Source: Parietaria judaica (lineage: Eukaryota > Streptophyta > Magnoliopsida > Rosales > Urticaceae). Taken from it: DNA of 64,000 nucleotides. The stretch's first letter is position 1, and every line of letters starts with the position of its first letter. A program made the translations under genes and the position numbers. Shown here in pieces: positions 13,087-25,919 of the stretch. The DNA is taken from NCBI GenBank assembly GCA_954871525.1, contig OX940871.1, positions 27,998,586 to 28,062,585 on the forward strand, read 5' to 3'. The notes under the pieces were generated by a model. It saw only the letters and a list, made by a program, of their open reading frames with translations, searched no databases and was not told where the DNA came from.

Positions 13087-16000
13087 TTAGGTCGTAAACA
13101 ATGTAAAATAAAGAAATGCTATAGCATTTCCTATGGTATTTCTCGTCAACAATTTAATCCTCGCATATTTTTGCATGAGAACGCTTGTAATATTAAAATT
13201 CCAATGTATAAGCCCTAAAATCATCATTTTTTCAATTGGTTCGAAATTTAAGGTTGTAAAAAATGTAAAATAAAGAAAGGCTATAGGAAATGCTATAGCA
13301 TTTCCTATGGCATTTCTCGTCAACAATTTAATCCTTTGCATATTTTTGCATGAGAACGCTTGGAATATTAAAATTCCAATGTATAAGCCCTAAAATCATT
13401 ATTTTTTCAATTGGTTCGTAATTTTAGGTTGTAAACAAAGTAAAATAAAGAAATGCTATACGAAATGCTATAGCATTTCCTATGCCATTTCTCGTCAACA
13501 ATTTAATCCATGCATATTTTTGCAGGAGAACTCTTGTTATATTCAAATTCCAACGTATAAGCCCTAAAATCATTATTTCTTCAATTGGTTCGAAATTTTA
13601 GGTCGTAAACAATGTAAAATAAAGAAATGCTATAGCATTTCCTATGGTATATCTCGTCAACAATTTAATCCTCGCATATTTTTGCATGAGAACGCTTGTA
13701 ATATTAAAATTCCAATGTATAAGCCCTAAAATCATTATTTTTTCAATTGGTTCGAAATTTAAGGTTGTAAAAAATGTAAAATAAAGAAATGCTATAGGAA
13801 ATGCTATAGCATTTCCTATGGCATTTATCGTCAACAATTTAATCCTTTGCATATTTTTGCATGAGAACGCTTGGAATATTAAAATTCCAATGTATAAGCC
13901 CTAAAATCATTATTTTTTCAATTGGTTCGTAATTTTAGGTTGTAAACAAAGTAAAATAAAGAAATGCTATACGAAATGCTATAGCATTTCCTATGGCATT
14001 TCTCGTCAACAATTTAATCCATGCATATTTTTGCAGGAGAACTCTTGTTATATTCAAATTCCAACGTATAAGCCCTAAAATAATTATTTCTTCAATTGGT
14101 TCGAAATTTTAGGTCGTAAACAATGTAAAATAAAGAAATGCTATAGCATTTCCTATGGTATTTCTCGTCAACAATTTAATCCTCGCATATTTTTGCATGA
14201 GAACGCTTGTAATATTAAAATTCCAATGTATAAGCCCTAAAATCATCATTTTTTCAATTGGTTCAAAATTTAAGGTTGTAAAAAATGTAAAATAAAGAAA
14301 GGCTATAGGAAATGCTATAGCATTTCCTATGGCATTTCTCGTCAACAATTTAATCCTTTGCATATTTTTGTATGAGAACGCTTGGAATATTAAAATTCCA
14401 ATGTATAAGCCCTAAAATCATTATTTTTTCAATTGGTTCGTAATTTTAGGTTGTAAACAAAGTAAAATAAAGAAATGCTATACGAAATGCTATAGCATTT
14501 CCTATGGCATTTCTCGTCAACAATTTAATCCATGCATATTTTTGCAGGAGAACTCTTGTTATATTCAAATTCCAACGTATAAGCCCTAAAATCATTATTT
14601 CTTCAATTGGTTCAAAATTTTAGGTCGTAAACAATGTAAAATAAAGAAATGCTATAGCATTTCCTATGGTATATCTCGTCAACAATTTAATCCTCGCATA
14701 TTTTTGCATGAGAACGCTTGTAATATTAAAATTCCAATGTATAAGCCCTAAAATCATTATTTTTTCAATTGGTTCGAAATTTAAGGTTGTAAAAAATGTA
14801 AAATAAAGAAATGCTGTAGGAAATGCTATAGCATTTCCTATGGCATTTCTCGTCAACAATTTAATCCTTTGCATATTTTTGCATGAGAACGCTTGGAATA
14901 TTAAAATTCCAATGTATAAGCCCTAAAATCATTATTTTTTCAATTGGTTCGTAATTTTAGGTTGTAAACAAAGTAAAATAAAGAAATGCTATACGAAATG
15001 CTATAGCATTTCCTATGGCATTTCTCGTCAACAATTTAATCCATGCATATTTTTGCAGGAGAACTCTTGTTATATTCAAAATCCAACGTATAAGCCCTAA
15101 AATCATTATTTCTTCAATTGGTTCGAAATTTTAGGTCGTAAACAATGTAAAATAAAGAAATGCTATAGCATTTCCTATGGTATTTCTCGTCAACAATTTA
15201 ATCCTCGCATATTTTTGCATGAGAACGCTTGTAATATTAAAATTCCAATGTATAAGCCCTAAAATCATCATTTTTTCAATTGGTTTGAAATTTAAGGTTG
15301 TAAAAAATGTAAAATAAAGAAATGCTATCCGAAATGCTATAGCATTTCCTATGGCATTTCTCGTCAACAATTTAATCCTTGCATATTTTTGCATGAGAAC
15401 GCTTGGAATATTAAAATTCCAATGTATAAGCCCTAAAATCATTATTTTTTCAATTGGTTCGAAATTTAAGGTTGTAAACAAAGTAAAATAAAGAAATGTT
15501 ATACGAAATGCTATAGCATTTCCTATGGCATTTCTCGTCAACAATTTAATCCTTGCATATTTTTGCATGAGAACTCTTGTTATATTCAAATTCAACCGTA
15601 TAAGCCCTAAAATCATTATTTCTTCAATTGGTTCGAAATTTTAGGTCGTAAACAATGTAAAATAAAGAAATGCTATAGCATTTCCTATGGTATTTCTCGT
15701 CAACAATTTAATCCTCGCATATTTTTGCATGAGACCGCTTGTAATATTAAAATTCCAATGTATAAGCCCTAAAATCATCATTTTTTCAATTGGTTCGAAA
15801 TTTAAGATTGTAAAAAATGTTAAATAAAGAAATGCTATAGGAAATGCTATAGCATTTCCTATGGCATTTCTCTTCAACAATTTAAACCTTGCATATTTTC
15901 GCATGAGAACTCTTGGTATATTCATGTTCCAATGTATAAGCCTTAAAATCATTATTTTTTCAATTGGTTCGAAAGTTTAGGTCGTAAACAATGTAAAATA

Positions 16001-16307
16001 AAGAAATGCTATAGGAAATGGCATTTCTCGTCAACAATTTAATCCTTGCATATTTTTGCATGAGAACGCTTGGAATATTAAAATTCCAATGTATAAGCCC
16101 TAAAATCATCATTTTTTCAATTGGTTCGAAATTTAAGGTTGTAAAAAATGTAAAATAAAGAAATTCAATAGGAAATGCTATAGCATTTCCTAAGGCATTT
16201 CTCTTCAACAATTTAAACCTTGCATATTTTTGCATGAGACCTCTTGTTATATTCAAATTCCAATGTATAAGCCCTAAAATCATTATTTTTTCAATTGGTT
16301 CGAAATT
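13087..16307. repeat. 3,221-bp tandem duplication, copy 1
   Basis: Contains five landmark intervals (511, 511, 511, 511, 510 bp) plus about 667 bp of shortened monomers near 15,640-16,307. The latter include the TTCGCATGAG and CTCTTCAACAATTTAAACC variants. Copy 1 differs from copy 2 at only a handful of bases, for example TTTTTGTATGAG near 14,366 and TTTAAGATTG near 15,803. Confidence 0.88.
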
Positions 16308-19300
16308 TTAGGTCGTAAACAATGTAAAATAAAGAAATGCTATAGCATTTCCTATGGTATTTCTCGTCAACAATTTAATCCTCGCATATTTTTGCATGAG
16401 AACGCTTGTAATATTAAAATTCCAATGTATAAGCCCTAAAATCATCATTTTTTCAATTGGTTCGAAATTTAAGGTTGTAAAAAATGTAAAATAAAGAAAG
16501 GCTATAGGAAATGCTATAGCATTTCCTATGGCATTTCTCGTCAACAATTTAATCCTTTGCATATTTTTGCATGAGAACGCTTGGAATATTAAAATTCCAA
16601 TGTATAAGCCCTAAAATCATTATTTTTTCAATTGGTTCGTAATTTTAGGTTGTAAACAAAGTAAAATAAAGAAATGCTATACGAAATGCTATAGCATTTC
16701 CTATGCCATTTCTCGTCAACAATTTAATCCATGCATATTTTTGCAGGAGAACTCTTGTTATATTCAAATTCCAACGTATAAGCCCTAAAATCATTATTTC
16801 TTCAATTGGTTCGAAATTTTAGGTCGTAAACAATGTAAAATAAAGAAATGCTATAGCATTTCCTATGGTATATCTCGTCAACAATTTAATCCTCGCATAT
16901 TTTTGCATGAGAACGCTTGTAATATTAAAATTCCAATGTATAAGCCCTAAAATCATTATTTTTTCAATTGGTTCGAAATTTAAGGTTGTAAAAAATGTAA
17001 AATAAAGAAATGCTATAGGAAATGCTATAGCATTTCCTATGGCATTTATCGTCAACAATTTAATCCTTTGCATATTTTTGCATGAGAACGCTTGGAATAT
17101 TAAAATTCCAATGTATAAGCCCTAAAATCATTATTTTTTCAATTGGTTCGTAATTTTAGGTTGTAAACAAAGTAAAATAAAGAAATGCTATACGAAATGC
17201 TATAGCATTTCCTATGGCATTTCTCGTCAACAATTTAATCCATGCATATTTTTGCAGGAGAACTCTTGTTATATTCAAATTCCAACGTATAAGCCCTAAA
17301 ATCATTATTTCTTCAATTGGTTCGAAATTTTAGGTCGTAAACAATGTAAAATATAGAAATGCTATAGCATTTCCTATGGTATTTCTCGTCAACAATTTAA
17401 TCCTCGCATATTTTTGCATGAGAACGCTTGTAATATTAAAATTCCAATGTATAAGCCCTAAAATCATCATTTTTTCAATTGGTTCAAAATTTAAGGTTGT
17501 AAAAAATGTAAAATAAAGAAAGGCTATAGGAAATGCTATAGCATTTCCTATGGCATTTCTCGTCAACAATTTAATCCTTTGCATATTTTTGCATGAGAAC
17601 GCTTGGAATATTAAAATTCCAATGTATAAGCCCTAAAATCATTATTTTTTCAATTGGTTCGTAATTTTAGGTTGTAAACAAAGTAAAATAAAGAAATGCT
17701 ATACGAAATGCTATAGCATTTCCTATGGCATTTCTCGTCAACAATTTAATCCATGCATATTTTTGCAGGAGAACTCTTGTTATATTCAAATTCCAACGTA
17801 TAAGCCCTAAAATCATTATTTCTTCAATTGGTTCAAAATTTTAGGTCGTAAACAATGTAAAATAAAGAAATGCTATAGCATTTCCTATGGTATATCTCGT
17901 CAACAATTTAATCCTCGCATATTTTTGCATGAGAACGCTTGTAATATTAAAATTCCAATGTATAAGCCCTAAAATCATTATTTTTTCAATTGGTTCGAAA
18001 TTTAAGGTTGTAAAAAATGTAAAATAAAGAAATGCTGTAGGAAATGCTATAGCATTTCCTATGGCATTTCTCGTCAACAATTTAATCCTTTGCATATTTT
18101 TGCATGAGAACGCTTGGAATATTAAAATTCCAATGTATAAGCCCTAAAATCATTATTTTTTCAATTGGTTCGTAATTTTAGGTTGTAAACAAAGTAAAAT
18201 AAAGAAATGCTATACGAAATGCTATAGCATTTCCTATGGCATTTCTCGTCAACAATTTAATCCATGCATATTTTTGCAGGAGAACTCTTGTTATATTCAA
18301 ATTCCAACGTATAAGCCCTAAAATCATTATTTCTTCAATTGGTTCGAAATTTTAGGTCGTAAACAATGTAAAATAAAGAAATGCTATAGCATTTCCTATG
18401 GTATTTCTCGTCAACAATTTAATCCTCGCATATTTTTGCATGAGAACGCTTGTAATATTAAAATTCCAATGTATAAGCCCTAAAATCATCATTTTTTCAA
18501 TTGGTTTGAAATTTAAGGTTGTAAAAAATGTAAAATAAAGAAATGCTATCCGAAATGCTATAGCATTTCCTATGGCATTTCTCGTCAACAATTTAATCCT
18601 TGCATATTTTTGCATGAGAACGCTTGGAATATTAAAATTCCAATGTATAAGCCCTAAAATCATTATTTTTTCAATTGGTTCGAAATTTAAGGTTGTAAAC
18701 AAAGTAAAATAAAGAAATGTTATACGAAATGCTATAGCATTTCCTATGGCATTTCTCGTCAACAATTTAATCCTTGCATATTTTTGCATGAGAACTCTTG
18801 TTATATTCAAATTCAACCGTATAAGCCCTAAAATCATTATTTCTTCAATTGGTTCGAAATTTTAGGTCGTAAACAATGTAAAATAAAGAAATGCTATAGC
18901 ATTTCCTATGGTATTTCTCGTCAACAATTTAATCCTCGCATATTTTTGCATGAGACCGCTTGTAATATTAAAATTCCAATGTATAAGCCCTAAAATCATC
19001 ATTTTTTCAATTGGTTCGAAATTTAAGGTTGTAAAAAATGTTAAATAAAGAAATGCTATAGGAAATGCTATAGCATTTCCTATGGCATTTCTCTTCAACA
19101 ATTTAAACCTTGCATATTTTCGCATGAGAACTCTTGGTATATTCATGTTCCAATGTATAAGCCTTAAAATCATTATTTTTTCAATTGGTTCGAAAGTTTA
19201 GGTCGTAAACAATGTAAAATAAAGAAATGCTATAGGAAATGGCATTTCTCGTCAACAATTTAATCCTTGCATATTTTTGCATGAGAACGCTTGGAATATT

Positions 19301-19528
19301 AAAATTCCAATGTATAAGCCCTAAAATCATCATTTTTTCAATTGGTTCGAAATTTAAGGTTGTAAAAAATGTAAAATAAAGAAATTCAATAGGAAATGCT
19401 ATAGCATTTCCTAAGGCATTTCTCTTCAACAATTTAAACCTTGCATATTTTTGCATGAGACCTCTTGTTATATTCAAATTCCAATGTATAAGCCCTAAAA
19501 TCATTATTTTTTCAATTGGTTCGAAATT
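16308..19528. repeat. 3,221-bp tandem duplication, copy 2
   Basis: Matches 13,087-16,307 landmark by landmark at a constant offset of 3,221 bp. Divergence from the left copy starts around 19,565, inside the dyad, where this side has an extra 12-bp GAAATGCTATAG unit. Private changes include AAAATATAGAAATG near 17,350. Confidence 0.88.
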
Positions 19529-20736
19529 TTAGGTCGTAAACAATGTAAAATAAAGAAATGCTATAGGAAATGCTATAGCATTTCCTATGGCATTTCTCGT
19601 CAACAATTTAATCCTTGCATATTTTTGCACGAGAACGCTTGTAAAATTAAAATTCCAATGTATAAGCCCTAAAATCATTATTTTTTCAATTGGTTCGAAA
19701 TTTAAGGTTGTAAAAAATGTAAAATAAAGAAAGGCTATAGGAAATGCTATAGCATTTCCTATGGCATTTCTCGTCAACAATTTAATCCTTTGCATATTTT
19801 TGCATGAGAACGCTTGGAATATTAAAATTCCAATGTATAAGCCCTAAAATCATTATTTTTTCAATTGGTTCGTAATTTTAGGTTGTAAACAAAGTAAAAT
19901 AAAGAAATGCTATACGAAATGCTATTGCATTTCCTATGGCATTTCTCGTCAACAATTTAATCCATGCATATTTTTGCAGGAGAACTCTTTTTATATTCAA
20001 ATTCCAACGTATAAGCCCTAAAATCATTATTTCTTCAATTGGTTCGAAATTTTAGGTCGTAAACAATGTAAAATAAAGAAATGCTATACGAAATGCTATA
20101 GCATTTCCTATGGCATTTCTCGTCAACAATTTAATCCATGCATATTTTTGCAGGAGAACTCTTGTTATATTCAAATTCCAACGTATAAGCCCTAAAATCA
20201 TTATTTCTTCAATTGGTTCGAAATTTTAGGTCGTAAACAATGTAAAATAAAGAAATGCTATAGCATTTCCTATGGTATTTCTCGTCAACAATTTAATCCT
20301 CGCATATTTTTGCATGAGAACGCTTGTAATATTAAAATTCCAATGTATAAGCCCTAAAATCATCATTTTTTCAATTGGTTCGAAATTTAAGGTTGTAAAA
20401 AATGTAAAATAAAGAAATGCTATAGGAAATGCTATAGCATTTCCTATGGCATTTCTCGTCAACAATTTAATCCTTGCATATTTTTGCATGAGAACGCTTG
20501 GAATATTAAAATTCCAATGTATAAGCCCTAAAATCATTATTTTTTTCAATTGGTTCGAAATTTAAGGTTGTAAACTAAGTAAAATAAAGAAATGTTATAC
20601 GAAATGCTATAGCATTTCCTATGGCATTTCTCGTCAACAATTTAATCCTTGCATATTTTTGCATGAGAACTCTTGTTATATTCAAATTCAACCGTATAAG
20701 CCCTAAAATCATTATTTCTTCAATTGGTTCGAAATT
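18862..20736. repeat. ~1.87-kb HOR (11 monomers), copy 1
   Basis: The block repeats at 20,737. Shared landmarks include GCACGAGAACGC (near 19,628 and 21,491), CTCTTTTTATATTC (near 19,984 and 21,847) and ATTGCATTTCC (near 19,925 and 21,788). All three pairs are 1,863 bp apart. Its first 0.67 kb also belongs to the second 3,221-bp copy, so the duplications overlap in time. Confidence 0.85.
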
Positions 20737-22598
20737 TTAGGTCGTAAACAATGTAAAATAAAGAAATGCTATAGCATTTCCTATGGTATTTCTCGTCAAC
20801 AATTTAATCCTCGCATATTTTTGCATGAGACCGCTTGTAATATTAAAATTCCAATGTATAAGCCCTAAAATCATCATTTTTTCAATTGGTTCGAAATTTA
20901 AGGTTGTAAAAAATGTTAAATAAAGAAATGCTATAGCATTTCCTATGGCATTTCTCTTCAACAATTTAAACCTTGCATATTTTCGCATGAGAACCCTTGG
21001 TATATTCATGTTCCAATGTATAAGCCCTAAAATCATTATTTTTTCAATTGGTTCGAAAGTTTAGGTCGTAAACAATGTAAAATAAAGAAATGCTATAGGA
21101 AATGGCATTTCTCGTCAACAATTTAATCCTTGCATATTTTTGCATGAGAACGCTTGGAATATTAAAATTCCAATGTATAAGCCCTAAAATCATCATTTTT
21201 TCAATTGGTTCGAAATTTAAGGTTGTAAAAAATGTAAAATAAAGAAATTCTATAGGAAATGCTATAGCATTTCCTAAGGCATTTCTCTTCAACAATTTAA
21301 ACCTTGCATATTTTTGCATGAGACCTCTTGTTATATTCAAATTCCAATGTATAAGCCCTAAAATCATTATTTTTTCAATTGGTTCGAAATTTTAGGTCGT
21401 AAACAATGTAAAATAAAGAAATGCTATAGGAAATGCTATAGCATTTCCTATGGCATTTCTCGTCAACAATTTAATCCTTGCATATTTTTGCACGAGAACG
21501 CTTGTAAAATTAAAATTCCAATGTATAAGCCCTAAAATCATTATTTTTTCAATTGGTTCGAAATTTAAGGTTGTAAAAAATGTAAAATAAAGAAAGGCTA
21601 TAGGAAATGCTATAGCATTTCCTATGGCATTTCTCGTCAACAATTTAATCCTTTGCATATTTTTGCATGAGAACGCTTGGAATATTAAAATTCCAATGTA
21701 TAAGCCCTAAAATCATTATTTTTTCAATTGGTTCGTAATTTTAGGTTGTAAACAAAGTAAAATAAAGAAATGCTATACGAAATGCTATTGCATTTCCTAT
21801 GGCATTTCTCGTCAACAATTTAATCCATGCATATTTTTGCAGGAGAACTCTTTTTATATTCAAATTCCAACGTATAAGCCCTAAAATCATTATTTCTTCA
21901 ATTGGTTCGAAATTTTAGGTCGTAAACAATGTAAAATAAAGAAATGCTATACGAAATGCTATAGCATTTCCTATGGCATTTCTCGTCAACAATTTAATCC
22001 ATGCATATTTTTGCAGGAGAACTCTTGTTATATTCAAATTCAACCGTATAAGCCCTAAAATCATTATTTCTTCAATTGGTTCGAAATTTTAGGTCGTAAA
22101 CAATGTAAAATAAAGAAATGCTATAGCATTTCCTATGGTATTTCTCGTCAACAATTTAATCCTCGCATATTTTTGCATGAGAACGCTTGTAATATTAAAA
22201 TTCCAATGTATAAGCCCTAAAATCATCATTTTTTCAATTGGTTCGAAATTTAAGGTTGTAAAAAATGTAAAATAAAGAAATGCTATAGGAAATGCTATAG
22301 CATTTCCTATGGCATTTCTCGTCAACAATTTAATCCTTGCATATTTTTGCATGAGAACGCTTGGAATATTAAAATTCCAATGTATAAGCCCTAAAATCAT
22401 TATTTTTTCAATTGGTTCGAAATTTAAGGTTGTAAACAAAGTAAAATAAAGAAATGTTATACGAAATGCTATAGCATTTCCTATGGCATTTCTCGTCAAC
22501 AATTTAATCCTTGCATATTTTTGCATGAGAACTCTTGTTATATTCAAATTCAACCGTATAAGCCCTAAAATCATTATTTCTTCAATTGGTTCGAAATT
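20737..22598. repeat. ~1.86-kb HOR (11 monomers), copy 2
   Basis: Second copy, 1,862 bp. It is 12 bp shorter in one dyad (near 20,930, GAAATGCTATAGCATTTCC instead of the doubled form) and lacks one T of a T-run. It otherwise matches copy 1 closely. Confidence 0.85.
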
Positions 22599-23775
22599 TT
22601 AGGTCGTAAACAATGTAAAATAAAGAAATGCTATAGAATTTCCTATGGTATTTCTCGTCAGCAATTTAATCCTCGCATATTTTTGCATGAGACCGCTTGT
22701 AATATTAAAATTCCAATGTATAAGCCCTAAAATCATCATTTTTTCAATTGGTTCGAAATTTAAGGTTGTAAAAAATGTTAAATAAAGAAATGCTATAGGA
22801 AATGCTATAGCATTTCCTATGGCATTTCTCTTCAACAATTTAAACCTTGCATATTTTCGCATGAGAACTCTTGGTATATTCATGTTCCAATGTATAAGCC
22901 CTAAAATCATTATTTTTTCAATTGGTTCGAAAGTTTAGGTCGTAAACAATGTAAAATAAAGAAATGCTATAGGAAATGGCATTTCTCGTCAACAATTTAA
23001 TCCTTGCATATTTTTGCATGAGAACGCTTGGAATATTAAAATTCCAATGTATAAGCCCTAAAATCATTATTTTTTCAATTGGTTCGAAATTTAAGGTTGT
23101 AAACAAAGTAAAATAAAGAAATGTTATACGAAATGCCATAGCATTTCCTATGGCATTTCTCGTCAACAATTTAATCCTTGCATATTTTTGCATGAGAACT
23201 CTTGTTATATTCAATTTCAACCGTATAAGCCCTAAAATCATTATTTCTTCAATTGGTTCGAATTTTTAGGTCCTAAACAATGTAAAATAAAGAAATGCTA
23301 TAGCATTTCCTATGGTATTTCTCGTCAACAATTTAATCCTCGCATATTTTTGCATGAGAACGCTTGTAATATTAAAATTCCAATGTATAAGCCCTAAAAT
23401 CATCATTTTTTCAATTGGTTCGAAATTTAAGGTTGTAAAAAATGTAAAATAAAGAAATGCTATAGGAAATGCTATAGCATTTCCTATGGCATTTCCCGTC
23501 AACAATTTAATCCTTGCATATTTTTGCATGAGAACGCTTGGAATATTAAAATTCCAATGTATAAGCCCTAAAATCATTATTTTTTCAATTGGTTCGAAAT
23601 TTAAGGTTGTAAACAAAGTAAAATAAAGAAATGTTATACGAAATGCTATAGCATTTCCTATGGCATTTTTCGTCAACAATTTAATCCTTGCATATTTTTG
23701 CATGAGAACTCTTGTTATATTCAAATTCAACCGTATAAGCCCTAAAATCATTATTTCTTCAATTGGTTCGAAATT
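22599..23775. repeat. 1,177-bp HOR (7 monomers), copy 1
   Basis: Three landmark intervals (319, 348 and 510 bp) repeat exactly at 23,776. Shared private features are TACGAAATGCCATAGC (near 23,129 and 24,306) and TATTCAATTTCAACCG (near 23,209 and 24,386). Confidence 0.88.
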
Positions 23776-24952
23776 TTAGGTCGTAAACAATGTAAAATAA
23801 AGAAATGCTATAGCATTTCCTATGGTATTTCTCGTCAACAATTTAATTCTCGCATATTTTTGCATGAGACCGCTTGTAATATTAAAATTCCAATGTATAA
23901 GCCCTAAAATCATCATTTTTTCAATTGGTTCGAAATTTAAGGTTGTAAAAAATGTTAAATAAAGAAATGCTATAGGAAATGCTATAGCATTTCCTATGGC
24001 ATTTCTCTTCAACAATTTAAACCTTGCATATTTTCGCATGAGAACTCTTGGTATATTCATGTTCCAATGTATAAGCCCTAAAATCATTATTTTTTCAATT
24101 GGTTCGAAAGTTTAGGTCGTAAACAATGTAAAATAAAGAAATGCTATAGGAAATGGCATTTCTCGTCAACAATTTAATCCTTGCATATTTTTGCATGAGA
24201 ACGCTTGGAATATTAAAATTCCAATGTATAAGCCCTAAAATCATTATTTTTTCAATTCGTTCGAAATTTAAGGTTGTAAACAAAGTAAAATAAAGAAATG
24301 TTATACGAAATGCCATAGCATTTCCTATGGCATTTCTCGTCAACAATTTAATCCTTGCATATTTTTGCATGAGAACTCTTGTTATATTCAATTTCAACCG
24401 TATAAGCCCTAAAATCATTATTTCTTCAATTGGTTCGAATTTTTAGGTCGTAAACAATGTAAAATAAAGAAATGCTATAGCATTTCCTATGGTATTTCTC
24501 GTCAACAATTTAATCCTCGCATATTTTTGCATGAGAACGCTTGTAATATTAAAATTCCAATGTATAAGCCCTAAAATCATCATTTTTTCAATTGGTTCGA
24601 AATTTAAGGTTGTAAAAAATGTAAAATAAAGAAATGCTATAGGAAATGCTATAGCATTTCCTATGGCATTTCTCGTCAACAATTTAATCCTTGCATATTT
24701 TTGCATGAGAACGCTTGGAATATTAAAATTCCAATGTATAAGCCCTAAAATCATTATTTTTTCAATTGGTTCGAAATTTAAGGTTGTAAACAAAGTAAAA
24801 TAAAGAAATGTTATACGAAATGCTATAGCATTTCCTATGGCATTTCTCGTCAACAATTTAATCCTTGCATATTTTTGCATGAAAACTCTTGTTATATTCA
24901 ATTTCAACCGTATAAGCCCTAAAATCATTATTTCTTCAATTGGTTCGAATTT
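23776..24952. repeat. 1,177-bp HOR (7 monomers), copy 2
   Basis: Second copy at a constant 1,177-bp offset. A private change is CAATTCGTTCG near 24,252. It is followed by a further 510-bp trimer repeat at 24,953. Confidence 0.88.
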
Positions 24953-25919
24953 TTAGGTCGTAAACAATGTAAAATAAAGAAATGCTATAGCATTTCCTAT
25001 GGTATTTCTCGTCAACAATTTAATCCTCGCATATTTTTGCATGAGAACGCTTGTAATATTAAAATTCCAATCTATAAGCCCTAAAATCATCATTTTTTCA
25101 ATTGGTTCGAAATTTAAGGTTGTAAAAAATGTAAAATAAAGAAATGCTATAGGAAATGCTATAGCATTTCCTATGGCATTTCTCGTCAACAATTTAATCC
25201 TTGCATATTTTTGCATGAGAACGCTTGGAATATTAAAATTCCAATGTATAAGCCCTAAAATCATTATTTTTTCAATTGGTTCGAAATTTAAGGTTGTAAA
25301 CAAAGTAAAATAAACAAATGTTATACGAAATGCTATAGCATTTCCTATGGCATTTCTCGTCAACAATTTAATCCTTGCATATTTTTGCATGAGAACTCTT
25401 GTTATATTCAAATTCCAACGTATAAGCCCTAAAATCATTATTTTTTCAATTGGTTCAAAATTTTAGGTCGTAAACAATGTAAAATAAAGAAATGCTATAG
25501 CATTTCCTATGGTATTTCTCGTCAACAATTTAATCCTCGCATATTTTTGCATGAGAACGCTTGTAATATTAAAATTCCAATGTATAAGCCCTGAAATCAT
25601 CATTTTTTCAATTGGTTCGAAATTTAAGGTTGTAAAAAATGTAAAATAAAGAAATGCTATAGGAAATGCTATAGCATTTCCTATGGCATTTCTCTTCAAC
25701 AATTTAAACCTTGCATATTTTTGCATGAGACCTCTTGTTATATTCAAATTCCAATGTATAAGCCCTAAAATCATTATTTTTTTCAATTGATTCGAAATTT
25801 TAGTTCGTAAACAATGTAAAATAAAGAATTGCTATAGGAAATGCTATAGCATTTTCTATGGCATTTCTCGTCAACAATTTAATCCTTGCATATTTTTGCA
25901 CGAGAACGCTTGTAAAATA
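24953..25919. repeat. Transition between trimer-type and 1,349-bp HOR domains
   Basis: About six monomers. The first three repeat the preceding 510-bp unit. The rest carry mixed variants (GCACGAGAACGC near 25,900, CAATTGATTCG near 25,785). No regular higher-order period is visible here. Confidence 0.75.

Larger units (their letters stand above)
4911..15130. repeat. Regular 511-bp trimer HOR, 20 consecutive units
   Basis: The TTAGGTCGTAAAC landmark recurs every 511 bp without exception from 4,911 to 15,131. Units mostly alternate between TGGTATATCTCG (for example 5,933, 6,955, 7,977, 8,999, 10,021) and TGGTATTTCTCG, giving a 1,022-bp hexamer. The alternation slips once, where units 10,532 and 11,043 are both of the TATTTCTCG type. 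Longer-range copies are also visible: the 8,999-10,531 units match 12,576-14,108 at an offset of 3,577 bp (7 x 511). Confidence 0.95.
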
